Shown here piece by piece: positions 45,143 to 55,758 of a DNA stretch of 64,000 nucleotides. Both the position numbers and the translations under genes were made by a program. Numbering within the stretch: the first letter of the stretch is position 1; each line of letters begins with the position of its first letter. Source of the stretch: Agrypnia vestita (taxonomy: Eukaryota; Arthropoda; Insecta; Trichoptera; Phryganeidae); the NCBI GenBank assembly GCA_016648135.1, contig JADDOH010014785.1, positions 1-64,000 of the forward strand, given 5' to 3'. Below the pieces are notes generated by a model. The model had not been told where the DNA came from and searched no databases. It saw nothing but the letters and a program-made list of their open reading frames with translations.

Positions 45143-45359
45143 AATTAATCAAATAATATAAGAAGATATGTACAAATAATACAATCAATATTTTTTTAAA
45201 GAAACATCAAACTCAAAAATACCACGGCTCAAAGAGCAACGAGAGCAAAGAGAGGGTGCGCGGCGCTCGGGTGCTCGGCTCGTCGTACTGACATGCCCAA
45301 TATTCGACTTGTAACGTGCTCACATCGAGCGAATATTCATGTCAATCGCCACCTTAAGA

Positions 45360-46190
45360 AGAAGAAGAAGAAGATATCCATGTTACATTTTATTAAAATA
45401 TTATTATTATTGAATCTTATGAATTGAATTTACGGGATTACTGATATTCCTCGCAATGATGATTTTAAAAAGTTGTCCCCTAACTTTTGAGAAAGCGGAA
45501 ATGGACGACATCCCACTTTGTACAGACAGTTCAATATGGTGGAAAATCCGATTCAGTCGCGCATTCCCGACGGTCGTGAGATTTAGAATCATAAAGTTAA
45601 TGTGGCAGGAAATGACGTCAGTTATGACGTCGCTGTACTGCAGTACCGGTGCAGCGGCGGGGGGGCGGGGGGGCAAATCGGATTTGATACCCGCCCGGAC
45701 GCCCGACTACCCGGCTGCGAACAAACGCGGGTTTCTTAAAATAAAAAGGTGCATTCTGGCATTAAGAGGATTTGAATCGTAAGCGGCGGAAAATGAACAT
45801 TTTAACACAGTGCTCGGGTTGTGGATGCACTTGGCGGGCGCGGCGAAAGTAGAAAGGTCTCGTGACGCGTGACGCGAGCCGAGCTCGGTCTGATGCCAGT
45901 TGTGGGGCGACGATGAAAGGTTAACAAAAGTTAAATAGCCGCACGTTGCGGCTCTGACGGGTTGAAATATGTAGGGGTGATTGTTACTGTTATATAAATG
46001 TAAATATACTGATGTATGTATAAAAAAAGTAAATGTTATATAAAAATTAAATAAATTGAATTGAATTGAGTTACCCCAACACTTAAAAATAGTATGTATG
46101 TGTATTTCTTTAATTAATATAGGTACATTTATGTTTTATGTGTAACATCTTTCCTCTCGCTTTCCTGCAGTGATTTCGTGAATATGGAAG
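45360..46190. other. Intergenic with GC-rich block and LINE-like tail
   Basis: (GAA)n at about 45358-45375. 45470-45960 is GC-rich, unique-looking, with TGACGTCA. 46010-46065 has an A-rich end, AATAAATTGAATTGAATTG, like the LINE tails at 18720 and 61960-62000. No exon supported. Confidence 0.4.
45613..45632. promoter_or_regulatory. Paired CRE-like sites
   Basis: TGACGTCA at 45613-45620 is a perfect cAMP-response-element palindrome; TGACGTCG follows at 45625-45632, one helical turn later. Inside a GC-rich unique block. Binding is inferred from the motif only. Confidence 0.4.
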
Positions 46191-46241
46191 GAAATGTGTA
46201 ACAGGAAATAAGACGCCAGGGAAGCGCGCGCAATCACATTT

Positions 46242-46258
46242 AACGAATGAGCGCGCGC
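46242..46258 (+). repeat. 17-bp direct repeat, left copy
   Basis: AACGAATGAGCGCGCGC, repeated exactly at 47220-47236. Surrounding sequence is CpG-rich (AGCGCGCGCAATC just upstream). Confidence 0.7.
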
Positions 46259-46514
46259 GGAGAACGCGCGATTAAAAAAAATAATCATCGTTTATAAACA
46301 AATCAGTGTCCAGCAAGTGCCATCACAGCGAAGACGCACACTTCCAACAGCCAACGCTTCTGACTTTGTACATATGTTACGTGGCTTGTGTCCAGCGTGT
46401 GGATGTTGTAACCATGATATATTTTGGCTTATATCTTCGAAACTATCCAATAAATACTTATTTTTTTTACATAAATGTAAACAAAACCTAAAAACATGTA
46501 TAACATTTTCCAAC

Positions 46515-46668
46515 AACAACACAACAACGCCCTGACAATGGATAGGTTTTTCTGAAACACGTTGGTGGAATTGCTCATATAAAAGAAGTAGATATATACA
46601 AACAATATAATCAATATTTTTTTAAATGTCAATCTACGATGTTGCTGAATCAATCAATTGAAAAAAAA
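46515..46668 (+). mobile_element. Inverted-repeat family P1, single right arm
   Basis: ACGCCCTGACAATGGATAGG, CTGAAACACGTTGGTGGAAT, then ACAATATAATCAATATTTTT and CAATCTACGATGTTGCTGAA. Complements of the 44930 arm are complete here at the outer end. The hammerhead-like core (46526-46568) has CTGACAA and is decayed. Confidence 0.65.
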
Positions 46669-46669
46669 A

Positions 46670-47215
46670 ACAATAACTACCCTTAATGATTTACATTCTC
46701 AAATTTAAGACAGATCGATAGATAGACGGACGGATGGACATTGGACAGACATGGAAATTATTACGTTTGATTATACCGACTGCAAAACACAAAACCATTC
46801 ATATTCGCCTTGGCGTATATTTTTCAGCTCTTCGGCCGTGTATCCGTGAATCTTCGAGATTGCCAGTTTACAAAATTGCCAACATTTCTTCTTGCATTGT
46901 TTTTGGTTACATCAGTTTTATGTTTTCGCCCAAGGCATTTCGAAATATAAGACATATCTGTCCGATTTCATTGCAGATTCGGAACCTCTTCTTAAATTTC
47001 TTAGGTTACGATGGAGGTCCCGCTTGCTGGAAACTGATTCGCGCATCAACCTCCAGTTCGCAGGGCCGAATACATAAAAGGCAAAATGTAAAGAGTGGTT
47101 GTTCACTAAGTGAAAAATAAAATTATCTAGATAAAAGTTTATGGTTTCCATCAGTGAGAGAGGCCTATATGCAACAAATAACATACTTCAAAATGACAGT
47201 AGGCGATTGAAAACA
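46670..47215. other. Intergenic, nothing recognised
   Basis: A 128-codon plus ORF and an 88-codon minus ORF overlap here; neither resembles a known family. Together with 46260-46510 this is the segment enclosed by the 17-bp direct repeat. Confidence 0.3.
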
Positions 47216-47219
47216 TTCA

Positions 47220-47236
47220 AACGAATGAGCGCGCGC
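47220..47236 (+). repeat. 17-bp direct repeat, right copy
   Basis: AACGAATGAGCGCGCGC followed by CGCGTCACATATTGCGC. Identical to 46242-46258. Confidence 0.7.
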
Positions 47237-47865
47237 CGCGTCACATATTGCGCATAATAAGTAATAAGCTAGTAAGCTTGAATTGGCAGAGCTTATAAGT
47301 ATCACAAAACAGGTTTTCTGAGTCACAAGATACGCGGTTCGTAGCAGTAAACACGGGGTTTATTATATTATCAATAAAACAGAGGAATAATGCAAGTATT
47401 AAATAAGATACTAGGTATCGATTTTCTGGGTATTCGGAATTGATAGCAAAATAAACACAATAATCATATACTTCAACAAGTCGTTTAGTGAATAGATAAA
47501 CTTCATAAACGACCATTTCAAACTAAATTAATTAATTCAACGAGTACATGTATTCAGGGTTCTCTTTGGATCATTAGTTTTAATTGGGTTAGGATAAGTA
47601 AACATATGATGAGTTGAATCATCAATCATATATAAGAAAAGCAACAGACATTTGAAGCCAAAATAATAATATGTAAAGCGATTAAAAATATTCATAATCA
47701 AGTGTAAAATTCGGCAGATAGCGTTTTTCTAAAGGCAATAGTTAATGGGTTTTTTTCAAGTGGTTGAGCATCTTTGTAGATTGACATTTAAAAAATTTTT
47801 TTTTATTATTTGTTTTAATCTACTTGGGTATGTTTATTATTTGAAAAACAAGCCGTAATTTTAAT

Positions 47866-48144
47866 GTAAGAGTTAAAAAGCATTTGAGATATCTGAATAA
47901 TCAATGTTTTTCTGAATTTGCGAATCATTTATTAGAAAATGATCACGGTTTTGATAAAAAATTAGGACTTTCTATTTTACACATAAATAAATTTGGTCTG
48001 AAATTGTATAATTTAGAATCATTAGAAATTAGTACAGCATGTAAAAGTAAACAAAATATTATTACTAATCAATTAAATTTAACTACTAGTCTAATTCTAA
48101 AAAAAAATCAAATAATTTTGTGTAATCAGGGAGTTCAACAATAA
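47866..48144 (+). pseudogene. Penelope-like polyprotein C-terminus (end of the GIY-YIG region)
   Basis: The frame reads VRVKKHLRYLNNQCFSEF, ANHLLENDHGFDKKLGLSI, LHINKFGLKLYNLESLEIST. In Penelope-like elements the reverse transcriptase is followed by a GIY-YIG endonuclease whose end has the order 'S.FAxHLLExxHxFD...LHxxxKGxKLxxLExxEI'. That order is present. The RT and the GIY-YIG catalytic signature themselves are absent, and no genuine initiator is present (the frame enters from upstream). A second, shorter remnant with NLEALEINKAINNNSQII lies at 55500-55592. Confidence 0.7.
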
Positions 48145-48223
48145 TATTTAAAAATATTTTTTTAAATAATTTAAAATCAAAAGACATCACTCATTTGATA
48201 TTTTGACATTACATACTTATAAA

Positions 48224-48265
48224 ACACCCTGACGATGGAAAGGTTTTTTCGAAACATGTAGGTGG
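48224..48265 (+). ncRNA. Hammerhead-like motif, intact core
   Basis: ACACC, CTGACGA, T, GGAAA-GGTT-TTTTC, GAAA, CATGTA, GGTGG. Helix II has five pairs including one G-U; ACATGT is self-complementary; GUA is an allowed cleavage triplet; CACC/GGTG close the outer helix. It lies 80 bp after the Penelope-like stop codon. Confidence 0.55.
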
Positions 48266-48339
48266 AATTAATGAATATACCTATACTATAAGTAGATTAA
48301 AACAAATAATATAATTTATTTTTTTAACAAATAATGGAA

Positions 48340-50595
48340 TACTGCTGTCCATTTTTCTAATTAAACACATTATGCGTACTGTGAAGCATTATTCTATTAC
48401 ATATAGATACAAAAACTGAAGCAATTTGAACCAGATTTTTTTTCAATTGTAAGGATGCTATAAAACATTGGAGCATATTAAACGTATATAAAATATTGGA
48501 AGATTCATTTATGAATATCTCCTCAGTCGTCTGCAACTATTAAACTTGTCTGTGAGACGTACCGTGACAGGCCTAATATTTCTGCATAGGATCATAAATG
48601 ACATGATTGATTGCCCCCAGATTGTTAGTCTGATCAACTTATTTGCACCATCGAGGTCATCAAGACACAGTACATTATTCTAGTTTAGAGGAAATATCAG
48701 AACAAATGCACTAGCAAACATGCGGAGGAACATGCGGAGGTGGTCGATATTTCTGCTTATAGTATAACTGTGTATAGGACTAAATTGAAACATTTCTTTA
48801 CGTCTCAACTGAATGGTAATGAATAAATAATTTGTTTTTTCTTCTTGTACTTGAAACTTTTTAACTGCATACCTGTCTTATGTGATTTTTTATTTTATAT
48901 TTTGAAAAAGCCCATAAGGGCGTTAAATTAATAAATAAAACGATGTAAAAAAAAGTATTATTATCATTCATGGTTCAGCGCTATCGCGAGCAGACCAAGC
49001 GGCCAGTGACCGAAAGAGTTCGCGCAGAGAGGTGTTGATTAATATCCCCGGCTGAAGCGGTGGCGGGAGTAGTCCGAGGTGTATTAGTTAGTACCAAAGC
49101 GAACTGTTTCTTCCCGTTAATCTAGAAAGTAGCCGTGTACACATTCGGCGAAATAACGAAAGTCATACTTTAACGGTAACACATGCACACGGAACGGGCT
49201 CCGTGCCCGCGACCTGAAATATATGACCCGCGAATTGTTGGCTGAACTGTCAAAGGGGAGATTTGTCGCTACACCGGGGGCGGCTTCATTGCTGCAGCTT
49301 GGAAATGAGACAGAATGCGCAATGAAAAAGATTGCGCAAATAACTATTTTATTAACAACGAATAATTAACGGTTAAATATATTTTACCTGCATAAATAAA
49401 CAGACTACAATAACTACTTTTGGGCAGAGACAGATTGTCAATGGAAATAAAAGATGCAGCTAATGGAATAACATTTAATAATCAAATTACAAAATGGACA
49501 AAGGTGTTAGGCATCGAATAGATAAAAAAGGAACTAACGATGTTAAATATGATGTTTTAAATAATGTTGTTTAAGAATTAAAGTAAAGTAAGAATTTAGA
49601 ATAAGTTTTAAACAATGTTGTTGTATATCGTGCCCACCTCGACACAGGATTGTCCTAGTGATGGGATACTGTTATAAATACTATATGATTAATTAATAAT
49701 ACATAACTATTAATTTCAAACCATTCTTGTTCAGGCACGTGAAAATAAAAACACGCGTGTTTTTAGTTGTACCTACATACTCGCTTGAGACGCGATTCGC
49801 CTTGTGAGGGAATTTTGTTTTATAAACATTTACTAATTTATTTATTCAAAGAGTTGAACTATCTAATTAAAGCCTATATGTATTTTTATAACAGTGATAA
49901 AAATATTGACATATGATAAATAGCAATCACCAAAATAGCAAAATCACGAAAATAGCAAAAACACCAAAATTTCCAGAAAAGGTCGGATGGTCTCTATATG
50001 CTTTATTTATGTATTTTACGAATATTTCAAGTAGGATTTGTAGATGCATTATTTTGTTTAGGTAGGTACAATCGTGACTTATTATTCTTCCAACTTTCAA
50101 TTAGGCAAATATATTATATTATGTAGGTACATATTAATGATCTCTTCCTCGAAAGGATTAATGTTTAGAATTGCAGAATTTTCATAAAATTAGCTCTAGC
50201 TGTCATCCCCTGTTCATCACTATATGTAACGAGAGAATCAAGGCGTGGAGGTGATGGGACGTCTCGTCTCTGTCTGTCGCAGGAGACGGCTCTTCCCTCA
50301 CTCGTCATGGCCTGGGTAATGAATGCATCACAAGTTTTATCGCCGCTGTAATTCAATTAACAGCCGGAGCTGAGAGGAAAGGTCGGAGGGAGCGCCCGAG
50401 GCGTGGGGAGTTATCGACGACGGTTTAAACTTCAAAGGGCGCATTTTTATTAAAATGCGAGATGCGTAAAAATATTTGACATTGTTATAATAATTGTTTT
50501 TAAGGCGTTGTTTACTGGTTATACACCAGATATATTATATGATATAAACTTTGGGAATGAATAGAATCCTATTAATGAAACCATCACATGGAGCG
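48340..50595. other. Intergenic with two GC-rich blocks
   Basis: 48980-49330 is GC-richer (AGCGGTGGCGGGAGTAGTCC; GGGGGCGGCTTCATTGCTGC), unique-looking. 50190-50430 is another such block (GAGAATCAAGGCGTGGAGGT). The rest is AT-rich with no supported gene. Confidence 0.35.
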
Positions 50596-50599
50596 ACGT

Positions 50600-50745
50600 C
50601 TTCGGAGTTTTAGTCTCAGGGCTGATGATGGACCCTGCAATGGGATCGTCGGTCAGAAAGGTCGGAATAACACGGCGTAATACCCCAGAAGACCCAAACC
50701 AGAAGATTCTGAGTGGCCGTTAAAACCTAATAACATTCTTATTCA
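50600..50745 (+). mobile_element. P4 family, single arm
   Basis: GGGCTGATGATGGACCCTGC, AATGGGATCGTCGGTC, then AATACCCCAGAAGACCC and AGAAGATTCTGAGTGGCCGT match the right arm at 8247-8365. GAAA is lost. Confidence 0.55.
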
Positions 50746-50769
50746 TTCTTCTCTTGCTCTTCAAAAAGA

Positions 50770-50895
50770 GCAAAATAATTTTGTGGTGATATTATTAATA
50801 TAATTAATAAAAATGAACTTTGTTTTCACCACTTTTGTATTGAAAAAAAACAACATGTTTTAAAGCCCATGGCCCCTTCTTCAGGATACGATTGT
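50770..50895. mobile_element. Family C arm with decayed hammerhead-like end
   Basis: TTTGTGGTGATATTATTAAT and GAACTTTGTTTTCACCAC resemble 14118-14180 and 28960-29030. On the minus strand the right side reads TATCCTGAAGAAGGGGCC, ATGGGCTTTAAAACATGTTG, i.e. CTGAAGA, helix II, AAAA for GAAA, CATGTT. Confidence 0.5.
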
Positions 50896-51279
50896 ATACT
50901 AACAAATTAAATTCAAAAATCGAAGTATAGACAGTCAAAATATAAAAATTATATATGGAAAATGAGTAATAATGAAGTACCTAATTAACATGAAAACAAA
51001 CATAAAAGATAACTATTTTTAAACAATTTATTGTGATTAGGTACACTTATATAGGGGTGAAGAACCTGCTAATCTCAGAAGATTAGCAGGTTCTTGCAAG
51101 TACTCATTATTACTCGTTTAGTCATTCATTTATCAATTTATCTGTGTGTTTACTTTAATTATGCGGTATTATCAATTAAAATCAATGTACTCATTACATT
51201 ATAAAATGTTGCGCAAGCGTAAAATGCATACAGACGCTTCGACGTACTAAATGACGTAAACCGCGTGTCATCCCGATGC

Positions 51280-51550
51280 CTAAGTTTGTTTTCGTTTCAA
51301 CAGGAGATGACTGTAGATGCGACCAAAAGAGTTTAAACCTTAGAAGCGTGTAAACACGCGGCGCAGGGAGGGATATGCAAATGCGCGTGAAAAGCGGAGC
51401 ATGTTTTTAATAAACAGGCGAGACAAACTGGCCGGAGCTGTCATTAACCGTGCCGGCACTAATTAGACATTCCCGCCCGCGCCGCCCGCCGCTAGGGCGC
51501 TCGCGCTATACTTTAACACCTGCACGCCGATTAGCGCATTAGGCCGGCCG
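51280..51550. promoter_or_regulatory. GC-rich block with homeodomain-type cores, candidate regulatory element
   Basis: GC-rich, unique-looking sequence with CACTAATTAGACATTCCCG, TTAACACCTGCACGCCGATT (containing an E-box-like CACCTG) and GATTAGCGCATTAG. Such mixtures of ATTA cores and E-boxes in a GC-rich island are common in insect developmental enhancers. A hAT MITE has inserted at its right end. Confidence 0.3.
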
Positions 51551-52224
51551 CACTTTGGATACGAATTATTACGTATGTACTTCATTCGTATACTTAATCG
51601 TACGTATTCGTACGACTACTTTCGTACGTATTGGAGCGCGCACATTGATTGCGTCTTGCGTTCTCACGATCAGTTACTTTGCGCGTTTCTCCAATAACGT
51701 TTGTGCCAAATGAATAATCTGCATCTTATGGAAAACTCTATTATGGCAGCCTTAAAAAATGACAAATTTCATGACTATCTGTCTAATAGATTCACAAATG
51801 CTGGGGAGAATCGAAGTGCGACGAGAGCTCATAACATCGGAGAAATATTTAAAAGTTTTTTGTTCCAAGTACATAATTAAACATACCTTCATTAAACCAA
51901 ATTATTTAACTTACACGTATTTTTAATTCTTTAGAGATTCTCCGCCATGATCTGCGCTGATGGTCACGTAGTTAAATCACTTTGGTCCCACAAACATTTG
52001 TGGTCATGTGTCAAATTGACAAAATTTTCAATATCCATCGTACGAAATCGCAAAAATTTCCGAACAAATCTGGATCGTGTCGGGCGTCGCAACTATACGT
52101 GCGTACACGCACTACTAAATCGTGTACAGTGTGCGATGTTCAGTACTACTTCGAAGGTCAGGAAAGTACTTGCGTATTCGTACGTATACGTACTACTTAA
52201 TTTCGTACGAAAACGCATCCAGTG
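51551..52224. mobile_element. hAT-like MITE with CGTAC/TACG subterminal repeats
   Basis: Left end CACTTTGGATACGAATTATT, right end complement CACTGGATGCGTTTTCGTAC. Flanks GCCGGCCG (51543-51550) and GGCGGTCG (52225-52232) agree at 6 of 8 positions. CGTACG, CGTAC and TACG motifs recur in the first 90 bp and the last 130 bp in both orientations. The overlapping 100- and 72-codon ORFs near the right end are repeat-driven. Confidence 0.6.
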
Positions 52225-52299
52225 GGCGGTCGGCGCTAGACAACATTAAAAACTGATAAAAACACGAATCGCGGGTCCAAAAGGCGAAAGAGATGGATG

Positions 52300-52495
52300 A
52301 ATCAAAATTTAAAGGGCGACCAGGTGAACTAGACATTGGAAGATGGTTCTCTCCTGTCTCCGTCGACGAGCTTGCGTGAGAATATAATGAATGTAGATTA
52401 GATGACAGTTGTGTGTCAGGATATAGGGATGTGAGTTCTATCCGCTATGCCTACCACCAGGCGATACGGCGTTAGTGTAGGTTGGTACATAAAAT
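52300..52495 (+). pseudogene. RTE-type LINE, C-terminal fragment, decayed
   Basis: KGRPGE, LEDGS, RENIMNVD, stop, MTVVCQD, then LSAMPTTRRYGVSVG correspond to RGRPRK, ILEDGP, RRCMNVDEA, VCQDR and SAYPxGxxA of the 37179 copy. Stops and frame changes throughout. Confidence 0.55.
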
Positions 52496-52499
52496 TGAA

Positions 52500-55390
52500 T
52501 CAATAATTTGAATAATTTATGTAAAAATCACAGATGTGTGCGTAATGCGTAAAAAAATTTGAAAATAAATTACAGAACAAATCAAATAAGTTTATTTCTA
52601 GTACCCGAAATATGAAAATCGGAAAACTTAGGGGATGGAAAACGAGGGATGCATTCGTATGCGTTCCGGCGGAACAGGTTTAAATATTAATTTTTAAATT
52701 ATGCTGATAATAAAAACAATATTCCAAATATTATTTATGATGATATTGCTGTATTGAGTCAGATAAATCATTTTAATTTCAGAATAAATCTGATATGAAT
52801 AAGCGTGGATACGGATATAGCTTAAATTTTCTGGAATATTTCTGAGGGCTTAGTCCGTAACAATAATTATGTGGGAACAAAAGACAATAGCATTTGGGGT
52901 TGACAGCGGAATGTCACAAAAATAACAGTGTAGGCATTCAAAAGCCTTTTAAAAAGGTGGCCGAGGAGTACATAAATAGGGCCGTACGAAAGGCTAGTTG
53001 GTATTTACATATTTAGAGAGACTATTGAATGATTTATGAGAATTATGAAAACTTTTCAGTTTATTATATCGTGTCACTAGCAATTATTATTTTTTTATTA
53101 TTTATATATATAAATGTATACGTATTTATATATATAAATATATATATATATAAAAATATACGATTATATATAAATGTGGTTATATATAAATATGGTTCGA
53201 AAGGATACAATTGATTATGAACATCTAGACCCAAGGTATCACAAACTTCAAGGAATATTTTTTTCCGATTAAATTATTAGTTTATCTGAATGAACAATAC
53301 TCACTACTATTTAGTATTTATATTAAATATTTATTTAACTATATAATATTTAACCTTACCTATCAATAGTTGGTACACACCTAATTCATATTTAACAAAA
53401 CCACGGACTAAAGTAACAATTATAATTTTTTTCTTTCTCATTCGATCCATATTATAGCTAGACCGCGTTCCAAAGAATGTGCGCAAAAAATATGTGTATG
53501 GTTACGATGCAAAAAATGAACACAAAATAAGTTTTTCTAGTAAGTAAGTAACCTTTTTTAAACTAAAAAATATATATTTATTTGGAATATCATATTGAGG
53601 CTTGTAATACGGCTTGCCAGGCAACATTTCCCCCGCTTTCTTCTTACCGGAGAAAGCTAGGGAATGGTCTTTTGATTGTGGTCGATCTATAGTAAGGATG
53701 TGAAGCAGATTTTAGCCTAATTCATACCAATACATACCTAAAAGGGCGACCCTAAGAATTTCTTTTTGTGCTCGTTTGATAACGTTTGGTGAAGAATATC
53801 GCGCGATTGTTTCACGGCACGGAGACAAAAGCTCGCGGCAGCCCTGCTCCTCTCGCCCTATAACAATTAGCCGGCGTCTCGTTCCCGCCTAATTTGCAAG
53901 TCAAATACGGAACTTTCTAGGGCCGGCGCCGCGCGCCGCACGCGACACTAGCACGTACGCCCCCGGCCGCAGGGGCCGGAGTCGCGCGGCGCGGGTCGCG
54001 GGACGTACTTAACGGCGTTCATTACAGGCGCCTGTAAGCTGATATTAGGGAATTAAACCGCGTCACGTGGGCGGGAAAACAACTGACACGTGGTACCTGC
54101 GACAAACGGTGAGGTCGCAGGTAGACGTCCATACTGTTTTGTGCTGGGAAGCGGATAGAACACCGCACAAATAATATTGTACAGCGTAAATGAACTCCTT
54201 CGAAATTTGTTTTGTCGTATTGAAATCATGATCGTATGAAAATTCAAGCCTAAATTGAAAAATCTTCTACAAAAAACCATCACAATAACGCAATGAAAAA
54301 ATCTTATCAAAAACAATCTATATATACTTTTAAATGTTATTTCAATACCTTCTTAATTATTAATTTTTATAACCTAATTTAATGTGTCCTTGTGTATACC
54401 TTATTTACTTATTCTAATGTCTCACATTTTTGTATTCTTGTATTGTTTATATCTTACTTACTTAATTTAATGTCCTAATATTTATAACTTAATCTAATGT
54501 TTATTTTTCTATACCTTACTTTAATCTAATGTCTTACACTAACGATTTCATTAATAATAGATATATACATGTATGACAATGCCCCCACTTTTAAACAAGA
54601 GAATAAATTCTCATTTAAAAGTGGGTAAGCGTGTAATATAAATGTGTATTAATTAAATTATATTGAATATTAAATTTAAAAGTAGGAAAAAAAAATGGTG
54701 TAATTTCCTTTCATGCGCCGGAATCACGAGTTCAATAATTTCAAGAATTTAAGCGTAGATTTAAAAATCTTAGTCATAATTGATTTTGTAGGTTTTTTAA
54801 TTAAGATAAATTATATGTCTCGCAGAGACGAGATGGGAATATGAGAAACGGGCGTGGAAGTCTTTTTATACGATTGCCCAGGGCTATAACCTGTATAAGC
54901 TGGCTTAAGTGATCACTCTACACAATGACACAAAACATCCACAAATTATCAAATTTTAGGGATATTTATATTGCTGTATAGGTACATTTAAATCTGAGAA
55001 TCTTCTGTTTATTTGAACGAAATATGCTAGAGACATCTATAGTCTTTTTTCTTTTTTTGTATAATTTATATTAATTATCATCCCTCTGGGGATAAAATCC
55101 AGTAGTTGTGCTCTTAGAACATACCTAGATATGAAAAATAATTTAGTTACGCTTACGGCTATTATAGCATTAATTCCAGATCTTTTCGTTATTTTCGCGC
55201 CCATGGGAGGAACCACGTAACATAATTTAAATAGGCACAATGTTTCTTAAACTACAAATATTTGTGAAATAAAATAACCACTTACTATTAAAAGTCCCAA
55301 TAAATCCGTTTTAAGATACAAATGGTCAAAACAGCTTTTTGCAGCATTTATATGATGAATAAAAATAGAAAAAAGACACAAATATATATG
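52500..55390. other. Intergenic; GC-rich block and microsatellite
   Basis: 53090-53200 is a (TATA/TAAA)n-like microsatellite. 53790-54075 is a strongly GC-rich block (CGGCGCCGCGCGCCGCACGC; CGCGTCACGTGGGCGGG with an E-box CACGTG). 54350-54545 is low-complexity T-rich sequence repeating TTAATCTAATGT-like phrases. No supported exon. Confidence 0.4.
54584..54625. other. Perfect-stem hairpin
   Basis: CCCACTTTTAAA pairs exactly with TTTAAAAGTGGG around a loop that itself pairs GAGAAT with ATTCTC. Possible structured RNA or element terminus; a TTTAAAAGTAGG echo lies at 54675. Confidence 0.4.
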
Positions 55391-55442
55391 AAATTTAAGA
55401 AAAAATTAAATACTATGTTTTAAACCACTTAATTGCTATATA

Positions 55443-55487
55443 TTTGTCAACTGGTTTCGGTTGGACTCAACCTTCTTCAGGACAATT
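55443..55487 (-). ncRNA. Hammerhead-like motif, P2 left arm
   Basis: Minus strand: TTGTC, CTGAAGA, A, GGTT-GAGTCC-AACC, GAAA, CCAGTT, GACAA. Outer helix TTGTC/GACAA has five pairs; helix III is ACCAGT with one mismatch. Confidence 0.5.
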
Positions 55488-55499
55488 ACAATATAGACT

Positions 55500-55592
55500 A
55501 ATCTAGAAGCATTAGAAATTAATAAAGCTATCAATAATAATAGTCAAATAATAAATAAACAAATAAATTTATCTAATAGTCCGATTTTAAAG
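55500..55592 (+). pseudogene. Penelope-like C-terminal remnant
   Basis: NLEALEINKAINNNSQII, NKQINLSNSPIL parallels NLESLEISTACKSKQNII, TNQLNLTTSLIL at 48010-48100, i.e. the last residues of the Penelope-like polyprotein. It shows that the P2 arms flank a parent-element 3' coding end. Confidence 0.6.
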
Positions 55593-55716
55593 TTGTTCCC
55601 TCTATCTTCAGTTAACTCCTCCCATTCCCTCCCCCCCACCTAGTTGACACTCTGTCCCTCTCTCTTTTTCTTTCCCCCTTTATAAATTTCTGTACCTAGA
55701 TTAGTCTATATTGTAA

Positions 55717-55758
55717 TTGTCCTGAAGAAGGTTGAGTCCAACCGAAACTAGTTGACAA
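55717..55758 (+). ncRNA. Hammerhead-like motif, P2 right arm (best preserved)
   Basis: TTGTC, CTGAAGA, A, GGTT-GAGTCC-AACC, GAAA, CTAGTT, GACAA. Four-pair helix II, perfect palindrome ACTAGT for helix III, cleavage triplet GUU, and a five-pair outer helix TTGTC/GACAA. The only departure from the type I hammerhead order is the A between CTGAAGA and helix II. Confidence 0.55.

Larger units (their letters stand above)
44917..45225. mobile_element. Inverted-repeat family P1, two-armed copy with two hammerhead-like motifs
   Basis: Arms: AATTGCACCAACATGTTTCG ... CATCGTCAGGGTGTTGTATA on the left, TTATACAACACCCTGATGAT ... CGAAACATGTTGGTGTAATT on the right, around AATATCAGAATATTTT. Outer ends: TTCGGCAACATTGTCGATTG on the left; AATACAATCAATATTTTTTT on the right. 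No ORF. It interrupts the Harbinger element and so is the younger of the two. Confidence 0.8.
44656..45354. mobile_element. PIF/Harbinger-like element, split by a foldback
   Basis: Ends AAGGTGGCGACTGACATGA and TCATGTCAATCGCCACCT are inverted repeats; TAA precedes and follows (44653-44655, 45355-45357), the 3-bp target of PIF/Harbinger. Interior: a short ORF at 44730-44936 with a basic stretch near IRYYYLKKKRKRIWTTNLF, like the N-terminal 'RRRRxWVxPL' region of HARBI1-type nucleases, followed at about 44917-45225 by the P1 inverted-repeat element, which truncates it. Confidence 0.7.
47750..48335 (+). mobile_element. Penelope-like element remnant (family P1) with C-terminal coding and hammerhead-like motif
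   Basis: Left: TTGAGCATCTTTGTAGATTG and the P1 outer arm. Middle: C-terminal protein remnant (47866-48144). Right: ACACCCTGACGATGGAAAGG, TTCGAAACATGTAGGTGGAA and the right outer arm ending AATATAATTTATTTTTTTAA. It ties the otherwise non-coding P1 foldbacks to a Penelope-like parent. Confidence 0.7.

Noticed and set aside
46734..47120. 128-codon plus ORF overlapping an 88-codon minus ORF
   Set aside because: Neither resembles a known protein, and both lie inside the segment bounded by the 17-bp direct repeat.
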